64,000 nucleotides of DNA from Microbacterium elymi (lineage in GTDB: Bacteria; Actinomycetota; Actinomycetes; Actinomycetales; Microbacteriaceae). The position numbers and the translations under genes are program-made. The notes under the pieces were generated by a model. It was not told the origin of the DNA and did no database searches. It saw only the letters and a list, made by a program, of their open reading frames with translations. Below, one piece after another: positions 28,526 to 40,291 of this stretch (position 1 is its first letter; each line of letters starts with the position of its first letter). Location of the stretch: positions 3,504,381 through 3,568,380 of the forward strand of contig NZ_CP091139.2 in assembly GCF_021582895.2 (NCBI RefSeq), in the 5' to 3' direction.

Positions 28526-29861
28526 ATGGACAAGCAGCGAGACTTCGTGCTGCGCACGATCGAAGAGCGCGGCGTGAAGTTCGTGCGGCTGTGGTTCACG
28601 GATGTCGTGGGCACCCTCAAATCGGTGGCGATCGCACCAGCCGAGGTGGAGGGGGCGTTCACCGAGGGGATCGGCTTCGACGGATCGGCGATCGAGGGGC
28701 TGACCCGTTCGTACGAGTCGGACCTGCTGGCCAATCCCGACCCCACGACGTTCCAGATCCTGCCGTGGCGGGGTGAGATCGACCCGACGGCGCGGATGTT
28801 CTGCGACGTGACGACCCCGGACGGACAGCCGGCGGTCGCCGACCCGCGACACGTGCTCAAGCGCACCCTGGCCAAGGCGGCAGACGCCGGGTTCACGTTC
28901 TACACCCACCCCGAGATCGAGTTCTATCTGCTGAAGTCGTCGAAGATCGGCCCCAAGGGCCCGGTCCCGGTCGACTCGGCCGGCTACTTCGACAACGTCC
29001 CCGGCGGGACGGCACACGACTTCCGCCGCCGGTCGGTGCGGATGCTGGAGGACCTGGGCATCTCGGTGGAGTACAGCCACCACGAGGGCGGTCCGGGTCA
29101 GAACGAGATCGACCTGCGTTATGCGGACGCGCTGACCACGGCCGACAACATCATGACGTTCCGCACGGTCGTCAAGGAGGTGGCCATCGAGCAGGGCGTC
29201 TACGCGACGTTCATGCCGAAGCCGCTGGGCGGGCAGCCGGGCAGCGGCATGCACACGCACATGTCCCTGTTCGAAGGCGACGTCAACGCGTTCTACGAGG
29301 AGGGCGGCCAGTACCAGCTGTCCCAGGTCGGACGCCAGTTCATCGCAGGGCCTGCGGCACGCGAACGAGATCGCGGCGGTGACCAACCAGTTCGTGAACT
29401 CGTACAAGCGGCTGTGGGGCGGCGACGAGGCCCCGAGCTTCATCTGCTGGGGACACAACAACCGGTCCGCCCTGGTGCGGGTGCCGATGTACAAGCCGAC
29501 CAAGGGCCAGTCGTCGCGGGTCGAGTACCGTGCGCTGGACTCGGCGGCCAATCCGTATCTGGCCTACGCGCTGCTCCTGGCGGCCGGGCTGAAGGGCATC
29601 GAAGAGGGCTACGAGCTGCCGGGCGAGGCCGAGGACAACGTGTGGTCGCTCTCGGACGCCGAGCGGCGGGCACTCGGATTCGCCCCGCTGCCGGCGAGCC
29701 TGGACCACGCACTGGAGTACATGCAGGACTCGGAGCTGGTGGCCGAGACACTCGGCGAGCAGGTGTTCAACTACGTCCTGCTGAACAAGCGGCGCGAGTG
29801 GGAGGAATACCGCGCACAGGTCACCCCGTTCGAGCTGGCACGCAACCTCGAGATGCTCTAG
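28526..29861 (+). CDS. glnA2: Type I glutamine synthetase, GlnA2-like
   Basis: About 445 residues of the glutamine synthetase fold. It has DGSAIEGLTR, THPEIEFYLL (metal Glu), [35 protein letters not shown] and NRSALVRVPMY. It lacks the adenylylated-Tyr motif of the main enzyme, as GlnA2 paralogues do. The frame changes near 29350 in a CTGC-rich stretch; FIAG(L)LRHANEIAAVTNQF is expected, which fits either two lost bases or one gained. ATG 28526 has GGGAGGG upstream. glnE follows after seven bases. Confidence 0.9.
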
Positions 29862-29868
29862 GAGCCCG

Positions 29869-32800
29869 ATGGCGTCGGCAGATCGCGCATCCGGGCTGAC
29901 CGCGCTCGCCCGCCTCGGGTTCACCCAACTCGCCGCCGCCGACGCGCGCCTGGACGAGTTGAGCACAGCGACCGGGCTCGCCCGCGACGCGCTGGCGCGG
30001 TCCGCCGGGGGCGCCGCGGACCCGGACGAGGCACTGGACGCGCTCGCGCGGGTGGCGGGGCGGGACGCCGCGGCCGTCGCCGCGACGCTGGCGGACCCGC
30101 AGGGGAGTCGGGCCGCCTGGGCGCTGGTGGGCGCCTCGCACGGCTTCGGCGACTTCTACCTCCGGCATCCCGACGCCCTGGCGGACCTGTGCGTGCCGCA
30201 CCCGACGCTGCCCGCCCGGGAGGAGCTCTACGCCGAGCTGAGGGATGCCGTCGGCGCGCGGGACGGCTTCACGCCGGCGGGCACCGAGCAGACGTGGGTG
30301 GCGCTTGCGCATCCGCTACCGTCGCCTCCTGGCCCGCATCGCCGTGTTCGACCTGCTCAGCGACGACGCGATCGAGGCGGTGGCCGAGGTTTCGCGGGCT
30401 CTCGCCGACGCCGCCGGCGCCGCCCTGGACGCCGCCCTGAGCATCGCCCGCACGCGGGTGGCCGAGGGCGGCGAGCTGTCGCTGTTCCCCCGCGACCAGG
30501 TCGCCGCGGTGCGGCTGGCGATCATCGGGATGGGCAAGTGCGGCGCGAGCGAGCTCAACTACGTGAGCGACGTGGACGTCATCTTCGTCGCCGGCGCCGC
30601 TGCGGACGCCCCGGCGGAGCTGTCCGAGAGCCGCACGATCGACATCGCCACCCGACTGGCGGTTCAGACCATGCGCGGCATCTCGGGAATGGAGATCGAG
30701 CCGCCGCTGTGGGAGGTGGATGCGAACCTGCGCCCCGAGGGCAAGCAGGGGGCGCTGGTGCGCACCGTCGAGTCGCACCTGTCGTATTACGACCGCTGGG
30801 CGCGCAGCTGGGAGTTCCAGGCGCTGCTGAAGGCGCGCCCGGTGGCCGGCGACCTCGCTCTGGGCGACGAGTACGTGAGCGCGGTGCACGAGCGCGTCTG
30901 GAACAGCGCGGCTCGGACCGACTTCGTCGAGAGCGTCCAGCGGATGCGCGAGCGGGTGACCGACAACATCCCGGACGAGGATGTCGCCTACCAGCTCAAG
31001 CTCGGCCCGGGCGGCATCCGGGATGTGGAGTTCACCGTGCGGCTTGCCGAGCTGGTGCACGGGCTGACCGACCCGGCCATCCGCCAGCGCGGGACGCTGG
31101 ACGCCCTGGCCGCACTGGTGCGCGAGGGCTACATCGGACGGGCGGACGCCGCCGCGTTCGACCGGGACTACCGGACGCTGCGGGTCCTCGAGCACCGGGT
31201 GCAGTTGCGCGGGCTGCGGCGCACGCATCTGATGCCCGCCCGGCCGGAGGATCGGCGGGTCCTGGCCCGGGCCAGCGGCCTGGCCGAGAGCGGCGAGGCG
31301 GTCTGGACGCTGTGGGAGAGGGTCAAGCGCGAGGTGCGCGACATCCACGTCCGGCTGTTCTACCGTCCGCTGCTGTCGGCGGTGGCCTCGCTGCCCGAGC
31401 AGGAGCGGAGCCTGTCGACCGGTCAGGCGCACGATCGGCTCGCGGCGATCGGATTCGTCGATCCCGCGGGGGCGCTTCGGCACATCGCGGCGCTGACGAC
31501 CGGCATCAGCCGGAAGACGACGATCCAGCGGCACCTGATGCCGATCATGATCCGCTGGTTCGCCGACGGCGTCGACCCGGACTACGGGCTGATCGCGTTC
31601 CGGCGGATCAGCGAGCGGCTCGGCGACACGCCGTGGTTCCTGCGGATGCCTGCGCGATTCGTCCGGCGCGGCCGAGAGCCTGACCCGCGTGCTGTCCGGA
31701 TCGCGGTACATCGGCGAGCTGATGGAGTGGATCCCGGAGTCCGTCGCCTGGCTCGACGACGCTGCGCGGCTGCGTCCGCGCGAGGCGGCGGCGCTGGAGC
31801 AGGAGGCCCGGGCGATCCGCCTGCGGCACCGCGACATCGGGCCGGCCCTGCGATCGGTGCGCGCGCTGCGCCGCCGCGAGCGCTGCGCACCGCGATGGCG
31901 ACCGTCCTCGGAGCGCTCACGCTGGAGGAGCTGGCGCAGGCACTGACGATCATCACCGAGGTCACGATCCAGGCGCTGCTGGACGCCGTATACCGGGAGG
32001 TGGTGCCGGAGGACGAGCGGTCGCTGGAGTTCGCGATCATCGCGATGGGCCGGTTCGGCGGGGCCGAGCTCGGTTTCGGGTCCGACGCCGACGTGCTGTT
32101 CGTGTTCCGCGCCGGCGACGTCGAGCCGGAGCGGGCGGCGCTCCTGGCCCGCCGGCTCGTCGCCGGGCTGCGGGAGCACGCGGAGGACCACCGGGTGCCG
32201 TTGGACCTGGACGCCGACCTGCGCCCCGAGGGCAGGAACGGCCCGATGGTGCGCTCGCTGGACGCGTACCGCGAGTACTACCGCCGCTGGTCGGTCTCGT
32301 GGGAGGCTCAGGCCCTGCTGCGGGCGCGCGGGGTCGCCGGCAGTCCGGAGCTGATAGCCGACTTCATGGCGCTGGCCGACCAGGTGCGCTATCCCGCGGC
32401 GGTGCGCGAGAGCGACCTGCGGGAGATCAAGCGGATCAAGGCGCGGGTCGAGGCGGAGCGGCTGCCGCAGGGTGCGGCGCCCGAGCGGCACCTCAAGCTC
32501 GGACCGGGCGGGCTCAGCGATGTCGAGTGGCTGGTCCAGCTGATCCAGCTCGAGCACGGGCACGCGCATCCCGAATTGCGCACCACGGCCACTCTCGGCG
32601 CGCTGCGCGCCGCCACCGCGGCCGGCTTCGTGCCGGATGCCGCGGCCCGCCGGTTCACGGAAGCCTGGCGGCTCGCGGGCCGGCTGCGGTCGGCCAACAC
32701 GCTGTTGGGCGGCCAGACCAGCGACGTCCTGCCGTCGGACCGTCGGCAGCTGGACGGGATCGGCCGGCTCCTGGAGTACCCGCCCCGGTCGGCCACCGCC

Positions 32801-32869
32801 GTCGAGGAGGCCTGGATGCGGGCGTCCCGGCGCGCCCGGCGGGAGTTCGAGAAGCTGTTCTACGGCTGA
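29869..32869 (+). CDS. glnE: Bifunctional glutamine synthetase adenylyltransferase/deadenylase
   Basis: Switches glutamine synthetase off and on by adding or removing AMP at a Tyr. It is about 999 residues with two nucleotidyltransferase halves. The first has [23 protein letters not shown]; the second has [24 protein letters not shown]. Both have the second Asp motif ([13 protein letters not shown] and [13 protein letters not shown]). Frame changes near 30305 (GCGCTTGCGC), 31652 (ATGCCTGCGCG) and 31876 (a lost G before CGCTGC) are all at GCTGC. It lies between glnA2 and the convergent target glnA. Confidence 0.95.
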
Positions 32870-32877
32870 TCCGACCC

Positions 32878-32918
32878 ACGGCGAAGGGGCCCGGACACCG
32901 TCCGGGCCCCTTCGCCGT
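32878..32918. terminator. Bidirectional terminator between glnE and glnA
   Basis: An 18-bp perfect stem (32878-32895 with 32901-32918) with loop CACCG separates two converging genes. It lies nine bases from the stop codons on each side. Confidence 0.85.
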
Positions 32919-32926
32919 GTCCGACG

Positions 32927-34352
32927 TCAGACCCCGAAGTACAGCTCGTACTCGAAGGGGTGCGGACGCTGCGCGAGCGGCTTGATCTCGTTCTCGACCT
33001 TGTACTCGATCCAGGTCTGGATGAGCTCTTCGGAGAACACGCCGCCCTCGAGCAGGAACGCGTGGTCGGCGGCGAGGGCGTCCAGCGAGTCCTGCAGCGA
33101 GTTCGGCACCTGCGGGATGTTCTTGGCCTCCTCGGGCGGCAGCTCGTACAGGTCCTTGTCGATGGGCTCGTGCGGCTCGATGCGGTTCTTGATCCCGTCC
33201 AGGCCCGCCATCAGCTTGCGCGGCGAACGCGAGGTACGGGTTGCCCGAGGCATCCGGTGCGCGGAATTCGATGCGCTTGGCTTTCGGGTTCGAGCCGGTG
33301 ATCGGAATGCGGATGGCCGCCGAGCGGTTGCCCGCCGAGTAGACGAGGTTCACCGGCGCCTCGAAGCCCTTGACCAGCCGGTGGTAGCTGTTCAGCGTCG
33401 GGTTGGTGAACGCGAGCACCGCGTCGGCGTGCTTGAGCAGGCCGCCGATGTACCAGCGCGCGATGTCGCTGAGTCCGCCGTACCCCTTCTCGTCGTAGAA
33501 CAGCGGGTCGCCGCCGAGCCACAGCGACTGGTGCGTGTGCATGCCCGACCCGTTGTCGCCGAACAGGGGCTTGGGCATGAAGGTCGCGACCTTGCCCCAC
33601 TCCTCGGCGGTGTTCTTCACGATGTACTTGAACTTCAGGATGTCGTCGGCCGCGTGCACCATGGTGTCGAAGCGGTAGTTGATCTCCTGCTGCCCGCCGG
33701 TGCCGACCTCGTGGTGGGCCCGCTCCAGCTCCAGCCCCGACTCGATCAGGCGCAGGCTGATGTCGTCGCGCAGATCCGCGGTCTTGTCGACCGGGGCCAC
33801 CGGGAAGTAGCCGCCCTTGAACGGGGTCTTGTTGGCGAGGTTGCCGGACTCTTCCACCCGCCCGGTGTTCCAGGCGCCCTCTTCGGAGTCGACCGAGTAG
33901 AAGCTCGAGTTCTCCTTCACCTCGTAGCGGACGTCGTCGAAGATGTAGAACTCGGCCTCGGGGGCGAAGAACGCGGTGTCGGCGATCCCGGTCGAGGCGA
34001 GGTACTTCTCCGCCTTCTTGGCGACCTGGCGCGGGTCCTTGCCGTAGATCTCGCCGGTGCGCGGGTTGTAGATGTCGAAGAGCATGATCAGCGTCTTGGC
34101 CTCGCGGAACGGATCGACGTAGGCGGTCGTGACATCCGGGATCAGCTGCATGTCGGACTCGTGGATGTTCGCGAAGCCCCGGATCGACGATCCGTCGAAC
34201 AGCTGACCGACGCTGAAGAACTCCTCGTCGACGGTGGACGCGGGGATGTTGAAGTGCTGCTGCACACCCGGAAGGTCCGTGAATCGGATGTCGAGGAATT
34301 TGACGTCCTCGTCGGTGATGTACTTCAGGACCTCGGCGGGCTCCGTGAACAT
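32927..34352 (-). CDS. glnA: Glutamine synthetase type I (main enzyme)
   Basis: Makes glutamine from glutamate and ammonia. It has 474 residues after repair. Motifs are [59 protein letters not shown], and the adenylylation Tyr in [10 protein letters not shown], the site modified by GlnE. That marks it as the I-beta class. The C-terminal fifth is out of frame owing to an extra base near 33220 (CAGCTTGCGCG); repair gives LAFAAQLMAGLDG. ATG 34352 has GGGAG before it. Confidence 0.96.
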
Positions 34353-34484
34353 ATTTCTCCCTGTAGGGGTGGGATGGGGTCGGTCGCGCACGGGGCGCGG
34401 ACACGATCAAACCTATCGAAGCAGCGTTGCCCGGCCGTATCCCGGATGTTTCCGGCATGTTACACGGACGTCTAGGCTGGAACG

Positions 34485-34913
34485 GTGCCCGATGCCACTG
34501 CGCCCTCGTATCCCGGCGCCCGATTGGGACTGCCCGAGAACGGTCCGACCAGCGTGGCGCGGTTCGGCCGTCGGGTCGCGGCGCTGGCGATCGACCTGGC
34601 CACGGCCGGCCTGATCGGCTATGCGTTCTTCCACTCCACCGCCCCGGTGACGGGGGTGATCGTGGCCGACCCGGTGGCGACGAACATCGTGTTCGCGATC
34701 GTGCAGATCGTGTTCATCCCGACCATCGGCGGAAGCCCCGGACACCGCCTGGTCGGACTGCGGCTGATGCGGGTGCACGGCGGCTGGGTGGGCCTGTGGC
34801 GGCCGCTGGTGCGCACCGCGCTGCTGTTCCTGATCGTGCCGGCCTTGATCTGGGACGCCGATCGCCGCGGTCTGCACGACAAGGCGGCCGGCACCGTCCT
34901 GATCCGGGTCTGA
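34485..34913 (+). CDS. RDD-family membrane protein
   Basis: A 142-residue protein with the family start RFGRRVAALAIDLATAGLIGYAFF (the R..D..), an IVFAIVQIVFIPTIGGSPGHRLVGLRL segment, and the end WDADRRGLHDKAAGTVLI. Three membrane helices are visible. TAGGCT (34473-34478) lies six bases before GTG 34485, so it is probably leaderless. The gene is intact; no function is assigned. Confidence 0.85.
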   Translation: MPDATAPSYPGARLGLPENGPTSVARFGRRVAALAIDLATAGLIGYAFFHSTAPVTGVIVADPVATNIVFAIVQIVFIPTIGGSPGHRLVGLRLMRVHGGWVGLWRPLVRTALLFLIVPALIWDADRRGLHDKAAGTVLIRV

Positions 34914-34929
34914 GCGCGACTCGCGCCGG

Positions 34930-35640
34930 TCAGCGCGGCCGCGGTGCCCGGGCGCGCATCGGGTCGATCCCCTTCGGGATCGGCAGCGACGCCAGCGACT
35001 GGGACACGGACTCGAGGCGCTTGATGACCGCAGCCTGCGTTCCCCGGTTGATCGCCTTGGGCAGCTTCTTCACGGTCTTGGCGAGATCGCCGATCGCGAC
35101 GTCCTCGGGTCCGTGACCCACGTACAGCACCGTGATCGGAACGCCGCTGGCGACGCGCTTGGCCTTGGAGCGCTCCTCGTTCACGAGACGGGTGAGCCGA
35201 CCTCGCGATCCCTCGCCGATGACCACGATCCCGCCGCGGCCGACGGCGCGATAGACCGCCTCCTGCGTCTTCGGGTTCACGCCGACCGGGGTGTCACTGG
35301 CCGACCAGCTTGCGTCCGAGCGAGGTCGAGACGACGTGGCCGACCGCGCCGGGACGGCCGTCGATCTTCTGGTACATCGCCTTCGTCGACAGCCGCGTCA
35401 TCGTCATCAGCGAGGCCAGGATGCCGAACAGCAGGCCGGTGAACCCCCACAGGATGATGCTCCACACGGCGACCGGCGGAAGCAGGAAGCCGACCAGGAT
35501 GCCCACCCAGATGCCGACGATGAGGATGCCGATCAGGGCCCAGGGCAGCCAGGGGAAGACTTCCCTGGTGAAGGTGAAGAGGGACTTGAGCTCGAGAAGA
35601 AGTTCGGCTTCTTCTCCGGCTGGGGACTGCGTGCGGCCAT
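34930..35640 (-). CDS. DUF4191 membrane protein
   Basis: About 236 residues of an actinobacterial family encoded near lipoyl-related genes. It has a short cytoplasmic start (MAARSPQPEKKPNFF), two adjacent helices (IGILIVGIWVGILVGFLLPPVAVW and WGFTGLLFGILASLMTM) and a soluble C-terminal domain (GRGGIVVIGEGSRGRLTRLVNEE). Two compensating frame changes are an extra A near 35305 (CAGCTTGCGTCC for CAGCTGCGTCC on the plus strand) and a lost base near 35597. TAGGCT at 35648-35653 lies seven bases upstream of the ATG, a leaderless-type start. Confidence 0.82.
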
Positions 35641-35756
35641 GCCCACCAGCCTACCTTTCCTCCCCGGCTCCTCCCCAGCCGGGGAGGAGCCGGGCACCGT
35701 CCACAGATCCGGTGAATCCATCCGCGACCGTGCGCGCGGGCGAGAACACTGGGGTC

Positions 35757-37104
35757 ATGGACGAGGACAGCACCATACAGATGCCATCCGGACGGATGGC
35801 CCTGCCGACCGGGCCGCGCCGGATCCGCGCGATCGCCCCGCCGCAGGCACCGTGGCCGGGCGCGCTCGTCCACGACCGGGACGGCCGGACGGCGCTCCTT
35901 GTCGCCGCCGGCGAGCTGGCGGCCGGGTGGGCGTGGCGTGCGGCGGCCGTCGGGCACATCGCGGCGCCGATCGATCTGGTGCGCACCCGGGACGGCCACG
36001 ACGTCGTGATGCCGCTGTGCACCGAGCGGGTCGACGGGTTCCTGCGTCGCCGCCACGAGGCCGACCTGCCGCTGTCGCCGGGTGAGCTGGTGACCCTCGT
36101 GGTGAGCGTGCTGCGGGGCACGGCGGAGGCCATCGCCGCGGCCGCGCCCGGCGAGCGGACCCGGGTGTGGGCGGGGGTGTGGTGGCTGACCGACGACGGG
36201 CGGCCGCTGCTGGTCGCCGATGGATCCGGTGAGGCGGATGCGAGCACCGATTCTGGATGCGGCAAGCGCCCTGGTGGGGGAGGTGCGGCCGGATGCCGAC
36301 GACTCCCGCCTGCGGGCGGCCATCGACCGGGCCGCCGAGCTGCTGGCCGAGCCGAGGGCGCTGGACCGCGGGGTGCCCGAGGTCGAACGGCAGCTCTTCG
36401 CGGCGGCCGCCCCGGCGCCGCTGGCCACGACCGCGTTCGCCCCGATGCGCGCGCGTCGGGCGGCGGCCGGCCGCGCCGATCCCGCCCCTGCCGTCCCGAG
36501 CGCCGCATCGACCCGCTGGTGGGAGCCGATGCTGGCGCACGTCGATCGGGGCATCGGCGAGATGGTGTCGGATGCGGCGACGTCGGTGTGGCGGCGCCTG
36601 CGCGCGGATCGTCCGGGCAGGCGCCGGCATCCCGTCCTTCTGGCCTCGGGCGTCGCGGCAGGAGTGCTGGCAGTGGGACTTCTCTGGCCCGAGCCCGGAC
36701 CCTCGTCGGCGGTCGCCGAGGGGACGACCACCGCGGCCACGGCGCACGCCACCGAGTCAGGGGGTGCCGCCCGGCCGACGCCGGCGCCGAGCACCAGAGA
36801 GAAGACCGCGGCGCCGGTGGATGCGCTGACCGCCGTGACCGCGCTGCTGGATGCCCGGGCCGGGTGCGCGGATGCCGCGTGTCGGGCTCGCAGCCAGGAG
36901 GATCCCGCCGCGGTCTTCCCCGACGGTGCCGCCGCCCGTGCGCCGGACGAGCGCACCGTGTCACTGGTGGATGACTACGGCGGTGCGGCCGTGCTGCGCG
37001 TGCGCGCGAAGGACGGCACCGGGCCGGATCAGCTCATCGTCGCGGTGCGCACGGACGAAGAATGGCTGCTCCGCGACGTGCGCGCCGTCGCGGAGCAGCG
37101 ATGA
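35757..37104 (+). CDS. Uncharacterised membrane protein with degenerate kinase-like N-terminus
   Basis: About 448 residues. The N-terminal 160 residues (LVHDRDGRTALLVAAGELAAGWAWRAAA, ...GELVTLVVSVLRGTAEAIAAA, WWLTDDGRPLLVADG) faintly recall a protein-kinase fold without catalytic motifs. A helical middle follows, then one transmembrane segment (VLLASGVAAGVLAVGLLW) and an extracytoplasmic Thr/Pro-rich region with a small domain containing the pair CADAAC. A frame change near 36257 (GATTCTGG) is one of the few not at GCWGC. It converges on sucB with six bases between. The kinase resemblance is a guess. Confidence 0.55.
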
Positions 37105-37110
37105 GGGCGT

Positions 37111-38852
37111 TCAGATGCCGAGGTTCGCCTCGAAGGCGCCGGCCTCGAGGCGCGACTTCATCGCGCTGAGGAAGCGGGCGGCGTCGGCACCGTCGACGAT
37201 CCGGTGATCGTAGGACAGCGCGAGGTACACGTAGGAGCGGACCGCGATGGCGTCCTTCCCGTCGACCTGGACCACTCCCGGCCGCTTCACCACGGCGCCG
37301 GTGCCCAGGATCGCCGACTGTGGCAGGAACACCACCGGGGTGTCGAAGAGCGCACCGCGCGAACCGGTGTTGGTCAGCGTGAATGTGCCACCGGCCAGCT
37401 CGTCCGGCTTCAGCTTGTTGTCGCGGGTGCGGGCGGCGAGGTCGGCGATCTCGTGCGCGATCTCGGCGATGTTCTTCGCCCCGGCATCCCGGATCACCGG
37501 CGTGAGGAGGCCACGCTCGGTGTCGACCGCGATGGACAGGTTCTCCGCCGCCGGGTACACGATCTTGTCGGTGTCGACCGTCGCGTTGACCACGGGGTAG
37601 GCCTGCAGAGCCTCGGCGGCGGCAACGGCGAAGAACGGCAGGAACGACAGCTTGTCGCCGGTCTTGGCGAGGAAGTCGGCCTTGACCCGGTCACGCAGCA
37701 CCGCCAGACGCGTCACGTCCACCTCGATGACGGTGGTCAGCTTGCGCGGTCTGCTGCATCGAGGCGACCGCACGCTCGGCCAGCACCTTGCGCAGTCGCG
37801 ACATCGGCTGTGTGGTGCCGCGCAGCGGCGAGACCTCGACCGGAGCGGCCGCGGCGGGCGCCGCCGTCGCGGCGGGCTCGGACGCGGCCTGGGCGGCCTT
37901 GAGCACATCCTCCTTGCGGATGCGTCCGCCCACCCCGGTGCCCTTCACCGTGCTGAGGTCCACGCCCTGCTGCTGAGCGAGGCGACGCACCAGGGGAGTC
38001 ACATACGTGATCTCGTCATCGCCGCCGACAGCGGCGGCCGCTGCGGGAGCGGGCGCGGCGGGAGCCGGGGAAGTCTGGGCTGGCGGCGCCGGGGCGGTCT
38101 GCGGTGCGGATGCCGGGGCCTCCTGCTTCGGCGCTTCCTGCTTCGGCGCTTCCTGCTTCGGGGCTTCCTGCTTCGGAGCCTGCTGAGTCGGCGCGGCGGG
38201 GGCGGAGCCGGCGGCGCCGATGCGCGCCAGGGGAGCGCCCACGGCGACGGTCTCGTCCTCGGCGACGAAGATCTCCTGCACGACGCCGGCGAACGGCGAC
38301 GGGATCTCGGTGTCCACCTTGTCGGTGGAGATCTCCAGCAGGGCCTCGTCGGTCTCGACCGTGTCGCCGACCTGCTTGAGCCAGCGGGTGACCGTGCCCT
38401 CGGTGACGCTCTCGCCGAGTTCCGGCAGGACCACGTCCTTGCCTTCGCCGGAGGACGCCTCCGGCTCGGCCGGGGCCGCCGCCTCGGCGGGTGCGGGCTC
38501 TGCCGGTGCCGGCTCCGCCGGGGCGGGCTCTGCCGGGCGCTGCCTCGGCCGCCGGAGCGGACTCTGCCGGTGCCTCTTCGGCCGCCTCGGTCGCGGGCTC
38601 CGCCGCGCTGCCGGAGCCATCGCCGATCTTCGCCAGGATCGCGCCGACCTCGACGGTCTCGTCCTCGGCGACCAAGATCTCCTCGAGAACGCCGCTGATC
38701 GGCGACGGGATCTCGGTGTCCACCTTGTCCGTGGAGATCTCGAGCAGGCCCTCGTCCTCCTGGACGGTGTCCCCGACGTTCTTGAGCCAGCGGGTGACCG
38801 TTCCCTCGGTGACGCTCTCACCGAGCGCGGGGAGGACCACGGAAGTGCTCAT
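37111..38852 (-). CDS. sucB: Dihydrolipoamide acyltransferase E2 (two lipoyl domains)
   Basis: The E2 core of a 2-oxoacid dehydrogenase complex. It has 579 residues after repair. Two N-terminal lipoyl domains each have [14 protein letters not shown] (first lipoyl Lys43). They are joined by Ala/Pro/Glu linkers. A peripheral-subunit-binding domain ([27 protein letters not shown]) and the catalytic domain ending with [15 protein letters not shown] follow. Frame changes are near 38538 and 37745 (GCGCAAGCTGACC). The same E2 may serve both pyruvate and 2-oxoglutarate dehydrogenases in actinobacteria, so sucB or dlaT could apply. lpdA is next upstream. Confidence 0.9.
38110..38185 (-). repeat. 15-bp tandem repeat in the sucB linker
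   Basis: Four near-identical 15-base units encode the peptide repeat PKQEA in the linker after the second lipoyl domain. Repeats of this sort form the flexible swinging-arm linkers of E2 proteins and vary in copy number. Confidence 0.75.
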
Positions 38853-38916
38853 GGGTATGTCTCCTTCAGAAAGCAGATGTCGGATCTAGCTTAGTGATGC
38901 GGCCACGGTCGCGCTG

Positions 38917-40291
38917 TCAGAGCGCGTGCAGCGGCTTTCCCGCCAGCGCGAGGAATGCCTCGCCGAGCGCCTCGCTCTGGGTGGGGTGCGCATGGATGAG
39001 CGGGGCGATGTCCTCCGGGTGCGCCTCCCACCCGACCGCGAGCTGGCCTTCGGTGATCAGCTCGCCCACGCGGTCCCCGAGCAGGTGCACACCGAGGATG
39101 GGCCCGTCCACGCGACGGACGACCTTGACCAGCCCGGTCGTGCCGATGATCTCGCTCTTGCCGTTGCCGGCGAGGCTGTATTCATAGGCGCGGATCGCGT
39201 CCGCACCGTGGGCCTGGACGGCCTGCGCCTCGGTGAGTCCGACCGAGGCGACCTCGGGGCTGCAGTAGGTGATCTTCGGGATCTGCGTCTCCGGCACGGG
39301 GAGCGGATCGAGCCCGGCGATCTGCTCGGCCACGAAGATGCCCTGCTGGAACCCGCGATGGGCCAACTGCAGGCCGGGCACGATGTCTCCCACCGCCCAC
39401 ACGTGCGGAACGTCGGTGCGCAAGCCGGTCGTCGGTCGTGACGAAGCCCCGGTCCAGTACGACGCCCGCCTCCTCGTAGCCGAGATCGGCGGTCACCGGG
39501 CCCCGCCCGACGGCCACCAGCAGGTAATCCGCCTCGATCGTCTTGCCGTCCTCGAGCGTCACGGTCACCGTGTCATCCGTCTGAGTGGCCGAGGCGAACC
39601 GCACACCGAGCGAGTATGCGATGCCGCGCTTGCGGAACGCTCGCTCGAGCCCCTTGCTCAGGGCGATGTCCTCGTTGGGGAGCAGATGGTCCAGCGCCTC
39701 GATCACCGTGACCTCGGCCCCGAACGAGCGCCACACGCTGGCGAACTCGACCCCGATCACGCCGCCGCCGAGCACTGCGACCTTCGCCGGCACTTCGTCC
39801 AGGCCCAGTGCCTGCTCGCTGGTGATGACCCGTCCGCCGATCTCCAGCCCCGGAAGCGTGCGGCTGTACGAGCCGGTGGCCAGGATGACATCGGTGCCGC
39901 GCAGGGTGTCCTCGCCCACGCGCACAGACCGATCCGGCTCGAGCATCCCCATGCCGGCGACGACGGTGATCCCGCGGGCTGAGACCAGCCCCTGCAGGCC
40001 CTTGTACTTCTTCGCGACGATCCCCTCGCGGTACGCACGCAGCCCCGCCACGTCGATGCCGTCCAGGGAGGCGCGGACGCCGAAGGATGCCGAATCCCGC
40101 GCGGCGTCGGCGACCTCGGCCGCGTGCAGCAGGGCCTTGGTCGGGATGCACCCGCGGTGCAGGCAGGTGCCGCCCACCTTGTCCTTCTCGACCAGCGCGA
40201 CGCTCTTGCCGAGTTCGGCCGCGCGCAGCGCCGCGGCGTATCCGCCGCTCCCGCCGCCGAGGACGACGATGTCGTAGGTGTGCTCTGCCAT
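38917..40291 (-). CDS. lpdA: Dihydrolipoyl dehydrogenase (E3)
   Basis: Reoxidises lipoyl groups of E2 with FAD and NAD. It has 457 residues after repair. The FAD site is DIVVLGGGSGGYAAAL, the redox pair Cys43/Cys48 lies in GGTCLHRGCIPTKALL, and the NAD site is VAVLGGGVIGVEFAS. The C-terminal catalytic His-Glu are in HAHPTQSEALGEA. A frame change near 39424 (GTGCGCAAGCCGG) is repaired to DDRLRTDVPHVWAVGD. Its ATG overlaps the TGA of pepA (TGATG), so pepA-lpdA-sucB form one unit. Confidence 0.95.
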
